Below, piece after piece: positions 37,501 to 50,900 of a stretch of DNA of 64,000 nucleotides. Made by a program: the position numbers and the translations under genes. Origin of the DNA: Spirodela intermedia (Eukaryota; Streptophyta; Magnoliopsida; Alismatales; Araceae). Each line of letters starts with the position of its first letter. The first letter of the stretch is position 1. The stretch spans positions 1,969,378 to 2,033,377 of the forward strand of contig LR746264.1 of assembly GCA_902729315.2 (NCBI GenBank), given 5' to 3'. The notes beneath the pieces are model-generated. The model was not told where the DNA came from, did no database searches, and saw only the letters and a program-made list of their open reading frames with translations.

Positions 37501-40500
37501 AAGCAAGTAAAGTCCGCTCATCTTTCAACGAGTTTTGACCATGTGGGTTCAAACTAACGATTAAACTGTGTTCCATTTTCTAAGACTAAACAAATTTTGT
37601 TTGCTTGCTACTTTTTTGGGATCATTCCTTTGAATATCAAGATGGTACTTGATATCTAAACGTAATTAAAAAATTGATAGACAATACTAGAAAGTTGTTT
37701 ACAAGTTCCATAAATATTCAAAACTGAAGAGAATTTTTTAATATATTGACTAGTTATCAAAGAATTACAAAAAATGCGAACCTTAACACTGCTTTAAGTT
37801 CCTAAGATAATCACAATGAGACTTGGACTTCAGAATAAATTGCATAAATATCTATAACATATTAGACATTTCCTGAGAGAGTATAGATCTCAAACATCCT
37901 TGAGAAAGTTTTCAAATGGACAAAATACTCAAACTGCGCGAAATACTGAAATTCCAAGTAATGAACGAAAGAAGAAATAATGAACAGATCTACCTAAGCA
38001 AGACCCTGATTTTATAAAATCAACGTTGTCTTTTCGTCAAGGCATCATGTGCATTAAGTTAAGTAACGGTATTTTTCCTTTAAAAGTATGCGCTTAGACG
38101 ATATTTTAGTATGGACGACTCAAATTTTAAACGAAGCGATAATGCCTATTAATGTGACCAATAAGATAAAAGATAATTATGCTAATAAAGCAATGATACA
38201 GCAGATCAACATAAATACATTAAAACTATCAACTACTGATGTTAGAGAATTTGTGATGTATAAAATGTTTTTTAGACTTGGTTGCTGGCCATATAAAGTC
38301 AGGGTGCCTCACTTGCATTTTCTTTGGAAACCAACTGACTTCATTGATGAGTGTGTGGCTCCAAGTTTAATGTGATCTTTCAGTTCATGTAGATTCTTTA
38401 ATTTCATGGTTGAGTTCTAAAATGCTTTCTTGATCGTCAGATTGAAATGTAATTAGTTGAGTATATGGTACGTTTTTTTTATGTGCCGTGTCAACACTAA
38501 TTTCAGCCAATCTTGTCTATTGACCAATATGAAACATGAAAAATATAATAATATTACCATTGGACCCTGTAAAAATGGGTCATGAATTTTCAGACCGGAT
38601 ATATTCGAAACTCGAGCCTCTGTTATGTTTTATTTTGTTTTTTGCCTGTTTTTACCCTAGTTTCAAGATACACCCGCATCAAGCTGGCTGTATGTAACAG
38701 TGGAATGCATGCATTTAAGGTGACCTATTATTAAGGCTTTTACAGTAAAAAAAGAAAGGTATCATTGGGTGCTTTTTTTGTGAAAAGTCCTGTAAAACAG
38801 CCTGGAAAGTCCTCTTCTCAGATGCTGTGATCCTCTTAAAGGTTTTACAAACTTTTACCTGTGTGATATGCCATCTAGTCTCTTGGGGTAATCTTGATGC
38901 CTTTCTTATGATATTTCTTTGTATTGTATGTCATCTTCTATCTCACGAGGTTATTAAAATTTCTTATGCAGCGTGCTGGATTGTTTCCCACATTTGATCT
39001 GTTGTCCCTCTATTCACGAGTACATTTGACGACTGATTTCCACCCTATATTGGTGTGTACTTCTTTCCATATCTTATTTTTTATCTTTGCTGACTGTGTG
39101 CGACATTGTAGACTTTTTTTCTTGCCAAGACATAATCTATGTATAGATACAAAAACAACAGTTAGACCTTGAATGGGTTATAAAGTTAGTCATGTTCTAG
39201 ATTGTGCAGCAAATTTCTGCTGGCGTTTTACTTTAAATTTCTTATATAGGTGTCTTTTAACACAGATTCTCATAACGTTTGTGATTTCGATCTTCACAGG
39301 TATAATGCCATGTCATATTCTTGACCTAAAATAATATGCATGTGGTTGGTGTATTTTATGCCTGACTATCAAACTACAGGCAATATTCAAATGTTGTAAC
39401 TGGGTAAGACTGACGTCATTCTTCTAGGTAAAAAGTTAGTTTTTAGTTCTGGATTAGGACTCTATGAATCCATCTAAACCCTGGGAACTAACTCAGATTA
39501 CATCTCACCAGTCTGACTTGTGCATCTGACTTTGACAAGACGCAAACATCAGAATAATATAGATGGATTCCTTGTTACTCCTGTATGGTTAATGCTCTTA
39601 GCTTCTGGCAGTGGTCCTTTGCTTTGTTGTTGTCAGCAGGTTGGAGACAATGAAAAAGAGGAAAGTCAGGAAGTAAAGATATAAAAGGTGTACTCTTATG
39701 TTTATTCATACACTTGAAAATTTAAGTGACTTTGCATCTAAATCGTTGGAGTTACAGTTTTCATGTACACAATAGAGAATATTTATCCACAATAAAGTTC
39801 CCTATTCGAGGAGATGAGAAAACTCTTGTTTCCTCAGTTACAGAAAGTGTGGTTGTGGAACAACATTTTCTTGGTTGTGTGACTTTCACCATTTGGAAAA
39901 GGTAAGAACACTTTGAATAGCATGTTAAGGTAGGGAATGACCCTTGCACCAATTGAACTTTTTTCCCTCAATATTACGGCCATTAGTTTGACAAGTTCAA
40001 CTTGCATTTCCGTGTCTAATCAGGGTTAAATATGAAGCAAAATGAAATCATAGTAATGCCTTTTTATCTAGGCGGCAATCTAAGGCTGATGAATTTAGTC
40101 AAATAATGGATTTTCATTTGATTAGTGTGTAAGCATCAGAGACGACATCCTGTCAACGGAGTGTCTGATATATGCAATCAAAGTTGTGAAGATCTAGTGT
40201 AGTTTTGTAATCATCTCACCTTCCTTTCCTCACTTGATTATGCAAGTTAGCTCGTTGATACCAAAAAGACTTTTAAAGAGGTACTAATAGAATTTTACAG
40301 TCCAGACAAAGAGGGAGTGTGGCAAGTTTGGAACGTATGGTCCATTAGTCACTAATGAGAACCTGTCCATCTAATGGCACTACTAGATATGTGAATTTCT
40401 TGATGCCATAAGGTTGTGAAAGAAACCCTGTCAAGTGTAGGAAAAGCATAAGGAACATGAAACTCGGCAAAGGAGAAGATAAGAGTTGTGTTACTAACAG

Positions 40501-43500
40501 CAAACCGTCACTTGATAACTAACACTCCCTGATAATCTTTTAGACTTTTGGATCTTATGTTTGGAATTAATTAAATTATCCGGATTTCGCGATCATTTAG
40601 GGGCAAACTATATGTCATGAAGGGTAGGGCAAACCCTAGGAGGATATGCAGAGGAAAAAGCCATTGTATTCGAATCAAAGATGACTGTTATATACAAGTA
40701 CCAGGGCCATTGAACAAGGAAACAACCTAACAACTAGGAAACTACCTAGCAACTAGGAAACCAACAAACTAGGAAACGGTCCAACTAAGAATCGAACTCC
40801 TAATTACACGTTCTTTCCCTCGCTATACAACTATTATATTCTGATTTGGTAGAAACTAATAGTCTGGTAACATTTGACTAGTAATTTATATACTCTCTCA
40901 CATTAAATCTTATAGGTTTCTGACAAAGGGTCATCTATCTGCTCTGGTGATATATTTCCTGATGTGCATACCGTAAAGAAAAAAATATTATCATTGTAGA
41001 CACTAGGAAGGACTCTCGTTTTAGTTGTTCATATTATTCCGTTGCCATGTACGTGACTATTTTGAGTACAAACTTTTGTCAACATCTTGATGTTGGTGGA
41101 GAACAATGAGTTTATTAGTTTTAAACTTTGTCTCTTCAAGTGGGTCTCTTCTTAATGTTTCTTTATCATCCGAAAACTAGGTTATAAATTGATGTACATA
41201 CATTTCTGCCAACATTTAGCATATCAATTAATGGTCTGGAAGGTGGTCAATTTTCATCATTGGAAGTTTCTGGATCATTGAGCACTTGGGTCTTTTACAT
41301 CCACAGTTTGATCGGTTATGAACATATTTCTTTGGTGGATCTCACGAACTCTAGCTTAAACATCTGGTGATTAGTTATATCTGACAGTTTGATATTAGGA
41401 GAAAAAAATTCAAGCCTGTCTCTCATTATGATGTTTCTGTTCATATTTCATATATTAATTATAGCCGGATTAATTATAGTACAGTGATACCTTCTTTGAT
41501 TCTTTTTTGTTTTTATCATTCTTTACTATCACGTCTCTGATTGGCTGATGTTTCTTAATTTTGTTTTCACGACTTTGTTCTTCAATTTTAACTTGTTTGC
41601 TGGAGCTAATATATCGGACAACTTATTTTTTCTTTTACAACGAATTGTATTTCCAATTTCAGTGACTATCTGATTTCTTTCAGGAACGATTTCTGGAGAA
41701 GGCTAAGTTATCTCCGAACTACTTCATATCCGACTGTGAACAAATGCTGGTACGCTAGTGTTAATCTGAAGAGGGTATTTATTGCATATCTAATTGTATT
41801 ATATATGTTTGTTCGAGTTTTTTCAGAAAAGGAACTAAATCATGGCGCTTCTATGATATTGTTAAGAAGATCACTTTTTTCTGACAAATGAAAAGGACAT
41901 CTGTTATAAACGAGGACTAATTGTGCATCCCAAACTTAGACATCAGCCTCCTTATATACATCTCAAGTGAATACAACTTCAGTATGTATAATACATGGCA
42001 AACTATATAATATAGAAACTTCAGCGTTAAATCAAGAGATATTTGTGTACCCAGCAAAACTAAATATAAAGAATAGGAAAGTACTAAAAAAGAGAAACTC
42101 TAAATATAAATATCTCTTGAATGTACCAGACCCTTTAAACTGTATACTCAGTTCATTGTTGGTACTTGCGAACCTCCTCTATTGTTGTCTAGCAATAGAG
42201 GCTCACTCATGATACTTCAGTTGTACATTTTTGCTTTCTCTTAGATGTTCATCAGTCTCCAATTTGGAAGATGGAATATGCAGTTTGATTGCTATAACAT
42301 TCTAGTGTCCAAAGAGGGGAAAACTACATTATGTCAGTTGTAATCGTCTTACAGGCTATTTTGGAGTGTGGTGATGCTTACCAGCATATGAAATATGGTC
42401 CAATTAAGCTGAAAATGTGAAAGTTACCCAATCTTCAAAGAAAAAATGGTAGAAGAAAATAAAACATGGAAAGTGGTGGTAATGAAGAATGTGGATAGAT
42501 GCATTAATAAACATGCGAATTGTAATATAGATTGAAATGAAATTTATTACAAATGAAAAATAAGATGAAAACAAGACAAATCATGTAATTAACATTAATT
42601 TAACTCAACATCCTCCCAATCACTTTTTTCAGAGGCTAAACCATGTCAAAGTTATGCCAAAAGTTGTTCCGAATTTTCTCCTAATCACATTTGTCAAAAA
42701 AATCTTCTGATGTTTTCATGATGTTATAGCATAACTTATTCAATTCATTTCTAACTTGTCACCTTCTGATAGACCAGATAATTTTGTATTTTGATATCAT
42801 ATTTAGGCCCATCTATGAATTTGGCCTTTCTAAGTTTATTTCAATCTGGATCCTTTGGAATGATTTAAGTGTTAGTTTTATCCTTCAAAATATTGAATTC
42901 AACGGGTTGACTACGTTTCGATGAAGCTAGAAATAAACAAAATTTTATTTCATTTCAAAACATGTATAAATTTGTACATAGGCCTAAAACTTTGTGCAAC
43001 TTATTGGATTTATCCTATTTTATGAATGTATCTAACAAAACCCATTTGATAGCTTTTTGGGCAACACTTGCTTGAGATTTTACGAGATGAAGCTGATTTG
43101 ATAGTTTTTGGACTGGACTGTGTGAATTTATGGGATAAAGCTCATTCGATATCATTTTGGCCAACGTGTCTTTGAGATATATGGGATGAAGCCCATTTGA
43201 TAGCCTGGTGGGGCGAAGCTTAGTTGAAGGTTTAAAAGTAAACCTCATCTCATAATATGTGAGATAAATCGCACTTGAACTCATTGTTAATGGGCCTAAT
43301 AATTTGATACGAGAAATGAACCCTTATAGTCTTATGTCTACTATGTATTCAGTGGCACAGTGATTTTATGTGAACATTATGACTTTCTATTAATTTTTTC
43401 AAGCAGTTTCTACTCTCCGAGTTGTTTAAGACAATCCTTTATGGCTATTGATGAGTGAACTCGCCTTAGATACTAGGGAAACCACCTAACCAATTGAGAG

Positions 43501-46298
43501 CAAAGCCACGCCGTTTCTGCTTTGCTATTGTTGTTGCCATAGAAACTCAAAGGGAGGATTTCACTACCATAGCTATGAAAATTGAGGAGCCTATATGGAC
43601 AGGGCGGCCGGAATCATTAGAGTTTCTGTCCAATTCTGAAGGAAGGGAATAAGGAGTGCTTGCATTCATCATGAAGGAAGAAGGAACCTTTGGTTTGGGG
43701 AGCGTATTTCAAGGAAAAAAATATGACTGATCGCTCACAGTACAAATGGAAAAGAAAGAATAGCAAATTACTTGCAGGAGTCATCATGAAGAACTTAAAC
43801 AAATGTGAGGATTGTTGGGACGTGTATGATTACTGGGGATGATTATAGTATCCAGATTAAAATAAACCCATGAAGCACCAATTCATAGATGGGGCTGAGT
43901 ATGAAACAAAAAACAAATATGTTAAGTTATCAAAAGATATGGAAAATAATTAGTTTGGAAGAAAGTGAGAAAAATCATGTTACAAAAACCTACTTATTTT
44001 GTTTTTGTTTGGCCTGTCTTCACGGTGGTAGATAATAGTTGATTACTTAAATGATTGACTTGGATCGTGCAGACTCAAGTTGCTACTCAAGCAGAATCTA
44101 ACAGAATCACTTCTGACTCCTATATGCCTATGAAATTCTTAAAAGCTTAATTTACATGAATCTTTATCCGATGAACGATCTAAAAAATATGTCTACTAAT
44201 CTGGGTCCCCACAAGTACTTGTGTCATTTATTTCTGACTTGACACGTTCCATTGCACCTCAAGAGTCTTTGACTGTTACTTTCGATTTGTTTGCTTATGG
44301 ACCATCTAATGTTCTACCCTGTATAAGCAATCTTAATGTATTTCAACTCCATACATGAACACTAGTGTACAAAATGCTTTCAGTCATTAGGCATCTTTGG
44401 AGAAACTGATTTGGTAGATCTGCAGGAAGCTGCATGTTTCAGATAGATGAATTGAGATATTGGACACGGGGGAGTCATCCCGAATCTCAGGCATGAGAAC
44501 TTGGTCACCATTATGTATCTGTTGAGACGCTCTGGGTCAACCCGGAAGAAGGACGCTTGAATGGAACAGGAAATCGAACTAGAACGGAGTTTTGAGCAAC
44601 TCTGTCCACAATAGCAGCAAAACGGAAGAGAGGGTTGGGGAGTCCAGGGGACGATGCCGTAGGGTTCGAGTTCTCCTGGTTGATCCCTTTTCCGGATGCC
44701 CTAACTTTTCCCTTTAGGCCCCCTTTTGTGTCTCATTCGACAGGCAGCCCTATTCCAAATTATTCTCTAATCCTCACTAAGTTTCCCCTCCTCTTACGGT
44801 TATGTTACACTGATTGTGAGCCTAGAGGCAGGCCGGGCTGTGGGCAGAAATTATACTTGGAAGGGTTTGTAGTTATGACTCCTGGAAAAATGTCTTTTAT
44901 AATAGACATGATCAAATTTGTAAGCAATCTAGCATTATCTATTTTAAAAATGTTTCCAGTGAACACAGAAACATTAGTTACTATATGCTATTCTTGCAAA
45001 TTTTATTTATTATGAAGTAAATTGCATTTCCTAAGACCATAAGTAATTGAGTGGTAATTTCAATTGATTATACTGTCGGTTTCTTTAAACCTCAGTTCTG
45101 TTGCTTCTGCATAACATTGCTTCTTCGTCTACAACAGAAGGTTGCAGCTGTTGTTGACGAGCTGCCCTTGGATTTGAAGGATAAGTACCTTTTCTGCATA
45201 AGGTAAGCTGTTTCTAAGACATTGCATTTGAATTGTGAGGATATCTGATTTTTCTCCCAAACAACTTAATCTTCTTTTTTGAAAATATTAGTATTCATTC
45301 GATTGTTTTTTTTGGCAGCCCAGTTGATATGAATGATGATATATCAGCTCAGGGTTTGACACAGGTGAGAACGTTCCAAAAATTGTCCGTAACTAAGACA
45401 GAAATAGTATCTGACATACATAGCACACATGGGAAGAGCAGTTTGCAGAAAATTATGCCAAAAAAGGGCTCGTTAGACTGAGGGAGATATTTACGCCTGG
45501 AATGCTGAAGGTGCCAAAGTCACACAAGGCACTCAGGGAGCTTGAATCCATTCACAAGGTAGCATTTGGCTTTCTAAAGTACCTCGAATTTTTCCTTGCT
45601 GGAGTTTCTTTTGAAACAATATCTCTTTCAAAGGTTTTCTGATTTGTGACGGTAAGAAACGATAATAAATACGCTGTTTGAAATGAGTTAGGAACATGTT
45701 TCAAAAAATTTAATCAATATATAAGCTGAAAAATTGATAGCATACCTGCTAGACTCGTTTTTGCGATTGTCTGGTCTCAAAGAGCTAGAAATTCAGACAA
45801 AAACATGTTTCTATGTGCCGCTTTCAGTTGCACCTTTGTAAGCATATTTGATCCTTTAGGAGCTTAGTTGTTTGGTAGTACTTTGTCTAACTAGCATCTG
45901 AAGACATCTTGGTCTTTTCTTCTTCCCTTTCTTATTCTTTTATTGGATTCGCGTAAATATAATTTTGACAAAAAATTATGCTTCTCGAAATGTTCTCTGC
46001 TCTTGGAGTTATACAGTGATATGCTAACGGGATCCTTATATGATGTATATAAGGTTTTGGATCTCTATGTTTGGTTGAGTTTCCGAATGGAGGATTCATT
46101 TCCAGATCGAGAGACTGCTGCTTCACAGAAGGCAATGTGCAGCTTGTAAGTCGAGAAGTTTCTCATAGTTTTTGCCATTGCCTGAGTCTGATTTTACTTT
46201 TTTGTTTTACTAGGTTGATTGAACAATTTTTGGAAGGGTTTGGATGGAAGCTGGCAAAGGCGAAAATGGTTGGGATCCACCATGATATCAACTCTTAA
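25592..46298 (+). CDS. SUV3: SUV3-type mitochondrial ATP-dependent RNA helicase (DExH16-like)
   Basis: Fifteen secure exons: 27351-27420, 28588-28709, 28829-29019, 29215-29355, 30381-30503, 32752-32829, 35588-35756, 37179-37291, 38972-39052, 41684-41749, 45138-45202, 45319-45364, 45442-45558, 46054-46145 and 46214-46298 (TAA). The frame is continuous (about 519 aa). Motif I is GPTNSGKT, motif II DEIQ and motif VI QIAGRAGR; the conserved [33 protein letters not shown] and SUV3 C-terminal blocks are present. In other organisms SUV3 unwinds RNA for mitochondrial RNA decay. The first 27351 exon needs one upstream base; I propose exon 1 at 25592-25643 ([17 protein letters not shown], Arg-containing and transit-like), joining in frame to NPWDSLRHL and giving 536 aa. 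Its donor (A|GTTTGT) is weak, so the 5' end is tentative. Introns reach 3.4 kb and hold repeats. Confidence 0.92.
31430..32300 (-). other. Unclassified coding-like stretches in a large SUV3 intron
   Basis: Within the intron 30504-32751, two minus-strand stretches (31432-31738 and 32030-32296) stay open for 60-90 codons in a less AT-rich context than their surroundings. I recognise no family. They may be fragments of inserted DNA, but could also be chance. Confidence 0.25.
34560..34790 (+). repeat. Degenerate intronic tandem repeat, copy set 1
   Basis: In the SUV3 intron 32830-35587 a core of the form g(c/t)tgtcaaatg-g-(t/c)ttcatctc recurs near 34570, 34597, 34648 and 34722, separated by 27-75 bp. 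The same core occurs inverted in another SUV3 intron near 43020-43230. Confidence 0.6.
36290..36715 (+). other. Unassigned open stretch inside a SUV3 intron
   Basis: A frame runs from about 36296, just after a ttacag acceptor-like site, to a stop at 36712. Its first part reads [16 protein letters not shown], which looks protein-like, and later parts become low-complexity. SUV3 needs no exon here, because the flanking exons at 35588-35756 and 37179-37291 join in frame through the GRAGR motif. It may be a cryptic exon or an inserted gene fragment. Confidence 0.25.
40560..40940. mobile_element. Possible LTR-retroelement remnant in a SUV3 intron
   Basis: The segment contains caaaccctagg, then atatacaagtacc, then three or four short repeats of the aactaggaaac type, and a tctctcacatt string, a combination often seen in Copia-type LTRs. 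No coding domain, clear LTR ends or target-site duplication could be identified. Confidence 0.3.
43020..43235 (-). repeat. Degenerate intronic tandem repeat, copy set 2
   Basis: In the SUV3 intron 41750-45137, four units of roughly 45-65 bp share a gatgaagcccatttgatag core (at about 43040, 43090, 43145 and 43190 on the plus strand). They read as the reverse complement of the repeat core at 34560-34790. Confidence 0.7.
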
Positions 46299-47935
46299 TT
46301 TTCCATCACAGTTGACCAGCTACTGTAAGAATTTATTTCCGCATATGCCAGACAAGTTTGCTTTTTGTTAAACTGGTGGACTCACTTCAATCAATGAACT
46401 AGGACAGTGTATAGTAGGCAAAGGATAACAGCTCGGCTAATGGTAAAAAGCTATTCCGACCCAGATCTACCACCATAATGGTAAATCAGGTGGCTCTATT
46501 CATGAGGCGAAAAGTTCAACGTAGCCTGAAGGCAAAACAGAGAAGATCAGATTTGTTTTGTTGACTTCAGTTTCATGCTTATTGAGCATTTATGAGAATG
46601 GTAAAAGCTCAGAACTGTTGCCGTGGTCACAGTGACAGGCATTTTTTAAACATCTGGTCACTCATAAATGTGAAAAAACTGAAACCAGTTATATATGATG
46701 GGCAAACAAATTTACTAGGCAAAGGAACAAATAGCTCGTTTCTCCCTCCCAATCTAAGCGATTGGGAGGGAGAAACGAGCATTTTTTATGAGATTTCATC
46801 AATAGCTTGCATTGGGATTTGTAGCACCCGTGGTGCATCAAACTACATAAGCAACTGACTGTTATTTTATTTTATTTTCTTTATCTACAGGCTGGGCGTT
46901 TGGTGTACCTTTGGTGGGAGATAACTTTTGCTCCTGATCCATCATATATCTCTCTTTCTCAACATCCTTTTTGTCGTGGGGATGTCTCCAAACCTCTTGA
47001 CATAATCCTCTCGGTTTCATGCGGATGTTGAGCAGAAGGGAAAAGTCGCAGCTGTAAGAATGAAAGCTCTGGAGAAACGTCAGAATCAAAGAAACACGAG
47101 AGAAGTGGGGAAGCTTCTAGGCAGAACTGATTGCGTACAGGGGGCTCATTCCCCCTCTCTCTCAATCCAACATCATCAGTACCCATCTTCTAATTTCATT
47201 GCATCAGAACATACCATTACAGAGGCTTCACCCGAATCAGATCTTGCAGGAGCCATTTGATCTTGAGCTGGTTCAAGCTGAGGGGGGTCTCAGCGAGCCC
47301 CTGCTTGTCCCTGGTGATTAAAGGTAGGATGCCTGACAACAGATGTCTTCTGAGAACCACTTTTTGAGTCAATGATTCAAGTTTGCACAAAAAAAAATGA
47401 AGAATGGAGAGAAAAATGAAGGGCAGTCATTGTACAATGTTAGTTTTATGGGAAGATGGAATTGGACGTTGACCTGCAACATTGATTACAGAAAATAAAA
47501 GAAGTAAGGAGTCATTTATAAGATGAAATCATGGCGTTTTCCAATTCTGCCCGGTGCTGATCTTGCCCAAATTCTTGGGATGTTCACCAAGATGGGCTGG
47601 TAAGCTCCTCAGTGATGCTGATGCTGAGTCTCCTCCATGAAATCTCATGACAGTTGTAGTCGATTCATCCTTTGTGTCATAATGACGAGGGAGAGAGACT
47701 CTTAGGGAGACGAAATTTTCCTGTAGAAAATATGATCCTCCACTTTCATGATTTACCTTATCATATTCTGTCAATAGGAGCCCATATCCTAAGCCTTCAG
47801 ACTGCTCAAATGTTCCCTAGGGCATGTTGCTGGAGCCTTCCTGAATCAATTTCTGCATGTTATTTGAAGGATTCTTCAGCTGTATTTCTTGGTCTGGGGT
47901 TTAGGTTTTAGGCATGTTGAGTCATATCTAAAAGT
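46299..47935. other. Region downstream of SUV3, probable 3' UTR then intergenic
   Basis: No second gene is recognised. The part directly after the SUV3 stop may be 3' UTR. The stretch 46890-47320 is less AT-rich and holds broken short frames. A perfect inverted repeat lies at 46734-46780 and is listed separately. Confidence 0.4.
46734..46780. repeat. Perfect 21-bp inverted repeat with 5-nt loop
   Basis: The left arm 46734-46754 (starting gctcgtttctccctccc) is the exact reverse complement of the right arm 46760-46780, with the spacer taagc. If the base at 46733 is allowed to bulge, four more pairs can form outward. The stem is GC-rich within AT-rich flanks. Confidence 0.95.
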
Positions 47936-50900
47936 GACCCCATTTATTTTCTTTGATATTCTCTGATTCTCCAGCACTCTTCTGTTTTAGCTCTTCTGTG
48001 CAGAATATAGGTTAGTCAGAGATCATTTGACCTCTTGATCACTGAAGTTATGGTAGAGGGATTGGTTTTGTATGGCAAGTCTTCAACAACGTTCTACATG
48101 CATGGCTTTTTTGGTGAATTGAAAGATTAAAACCTTGCTTGTGAGCCTACTTTGGGCGACATTGGAGTGGTTGTGCTAAATGAATAGTTGACATAAAAAA
48201 ATTATGTGAACACTGATTATGGTGCTATAAAGTGGGATTATCTTGTTATAGAAAAGAATAAATTCTAAAAAAGGATTTTCCAAGTAAATCATCTGCGAGA
48301 CTCATTACTACAAGTATTTCTTATCCTAACTTTCATATTCTAGTTTGTCTTTCCATTGAGAATTCCACCAGACTTATAATTTTTGCACTTCATGACTTTC
48401 CAAGTATTGGTAAATATTTATGAGTCTTGCTCAATGGGATGAAAAATATAGTGCAAGGAAGAGGTTAGTATTCAGCACTAATAAGACCTCCTAGAGCTTA
48501 TGATAGATGTAGTCCAATAACAAAATATTTTTCAGGTATAATGTTGGCTAGCATGAGATGCTTTTAGGGCTTATGATTTTTCTTTTGAGGAAAGGCACCT
48601 CTCTTTAGTGGTCATTATGAAAAGTTAAACATGTAAGGTTAGCATATTGCCAAATTTTCATGTTTTTCTTTCTTCTAGTTTTAGTAAGATAGTTATTATC
48701 ATGTTAGTTCTAAAGGTTGACTCTATTTTTTTTTTGGTAGTATCAAGTAAAATTCATGTACTTATTGGTCCCTAGATAGTTGGCTGAATCAAGAGGTGGG
48801 AGGTGACTTCATTCATAATTTTTATTATAATTAAGTATAATATTTTTATATCCATTTTTAATTATGTTAAATATTTATATCAGAATATAAATAAAAAAAC
48901 AAGAAAGATTAGTGTACACATGATTTTAGAGTAGATTGACCAATCCTATTTGGCTTATATTCACTTGTGAGGAATCCACCTTATTTCATTGTTCTCTCAC
49001 TAGAATACACCTAATATTCTGGGGATTAGGAACTCCTTATATCACCAAGTTTTGTGTCTATAACATGCCTTTATAATTTTAAAAATCTCTAGTCTTTGAT
49101 CTACCTTGTTGGAGGCATAAGACAAGTGCCTCAATGATTTGTGTATTTACATTGCCGATATAGCACGTACATCTTGATGCTTTACGTAGTTACATTGTCA
49201 ACACATCACATGTGCCTAAAAATTCCATGAGGTCTCAAGCACTCCCTTCATGGACCCAACTTTATCAAAGTCTTTCAGCAAAACATGATATTAATATCAT
49301 CAGTTGAAGCTAGCAATAACCTTACTTATGTTGTTATCTTGTTATTTTCGTTATTAGTGATAAGTGAACTAGATGGAGGGAGTGCTTGAGACTTATCTTC
49401 ATGGGCACAATTCTTTTGATTCGTTCTTGACCTTACTTGCAAGTCTTTCAGACCTTGGAAGAGTTGTCAGAGAGGAGAGACACCTTGAAACAACCTCCAT
49501 CATATGGGTTGAATCTTACACACTCTAGTAAGCTACAAATAAGTGGATTAAGTCATAACAAGCCAAGTTTGAGAAGTAATTAAATAAAAAATCACATAAT
49601 CTTTTGAAAATCATATAAAATCAAAAACATAATATTTTCTTCTTTTGTTTAAAGCTCTGATTTTCCAGATAATCTAGCTTTCTAGTAGTCTTGTGATTTA
49701 ATTTCTGCAAAGAGAATAATATCACATAAATATTAATCTCACTTGATAAATTTTATGATGTTAGATTAAAAGTGATTTTACTTAAATATCATTATAAATC
49801 ATAAAAACATTTTTAAGTTCATCCATAACTCAATAATATCCTTTTTTATGATTACAACATCTCGAAATTGATTTGCTCTAGAGTCTTCAAGACATCATCT
49901 TGACTGAGCTTCATGACCTCTCCCTCAATTTATCAATTTTCATATATTTTTTCTATCCCTTTGTTACATAAAAAGAGTTCTCCCCCTTGGTAAAAATTTA
50001 TTAGACTTTCAGCTGGCCATAGTCTTCTTCTAGTATCATACTATGAGATGGATAATATAGCAATTAGGTGAAACGATGTTAAATATTGAATTCCTTTTAT
50101 AACACATCAAAAATATTTTATAATTAATGCATACAGTCAACTTTTAGCTATCTATTTTTGTTTCCCTATGTAATCATATCTAAATCTTTGTCACGAAAAG
50201 GTGCTTATTGTTCTATATAGAGCTCAGTCAATTGTCACTCACTTATTCTAATTTAGGATGTCCACATTTCTATTTTTTATCATATCATAAGTGAAGCTTT
50301 CAAAACTGTCATGTGCATGAATCTGAATGCTTAAATAAATCAAAATTAGAACCACAATTATCAAAGTAGATGATGTTACTCTTTAGTTTTGATTTTCTAA
50401 AAGCTATTTTCACAAAAAATATATTTAGATTTTATCTTGATGTTGCAGTGCTCCCACGAAATGTGATAATCTATGGTGTAATGTGAATCATGGTATCTAA
50501 AATATCTCAAAAAGTATATTAAAAAAGATATGAAGATAGTGGGATAGAATCAACTAAATTTATCAAAGCGCATTATCCATACATGTGTTTATAATGATAC
50601 ACCACAAATTTTCATATTTACTCTACCCAAGAAGATGCATACTTTCTCTTGTGTTTGCTAACATTTCTCAACTAAGTTTCAAGCATTTCCTTCTCCCCCT
50701 AAATTTATAATCATCAGAAACTCTGGAAAAGAATGAAACAATTCAAGATTAAGCTCAACCAGCTAAGATCTCAAAAGTGAAGAATATGGAATTCCAAGAT
50801 GGGCATTGCCTTGATCTTTAGTTTTTTACCATTTTTTTAATAATCAACATCACTTTGAATCATCACTTTAGATCTATTTAAGAATTATATGAACTATGAT

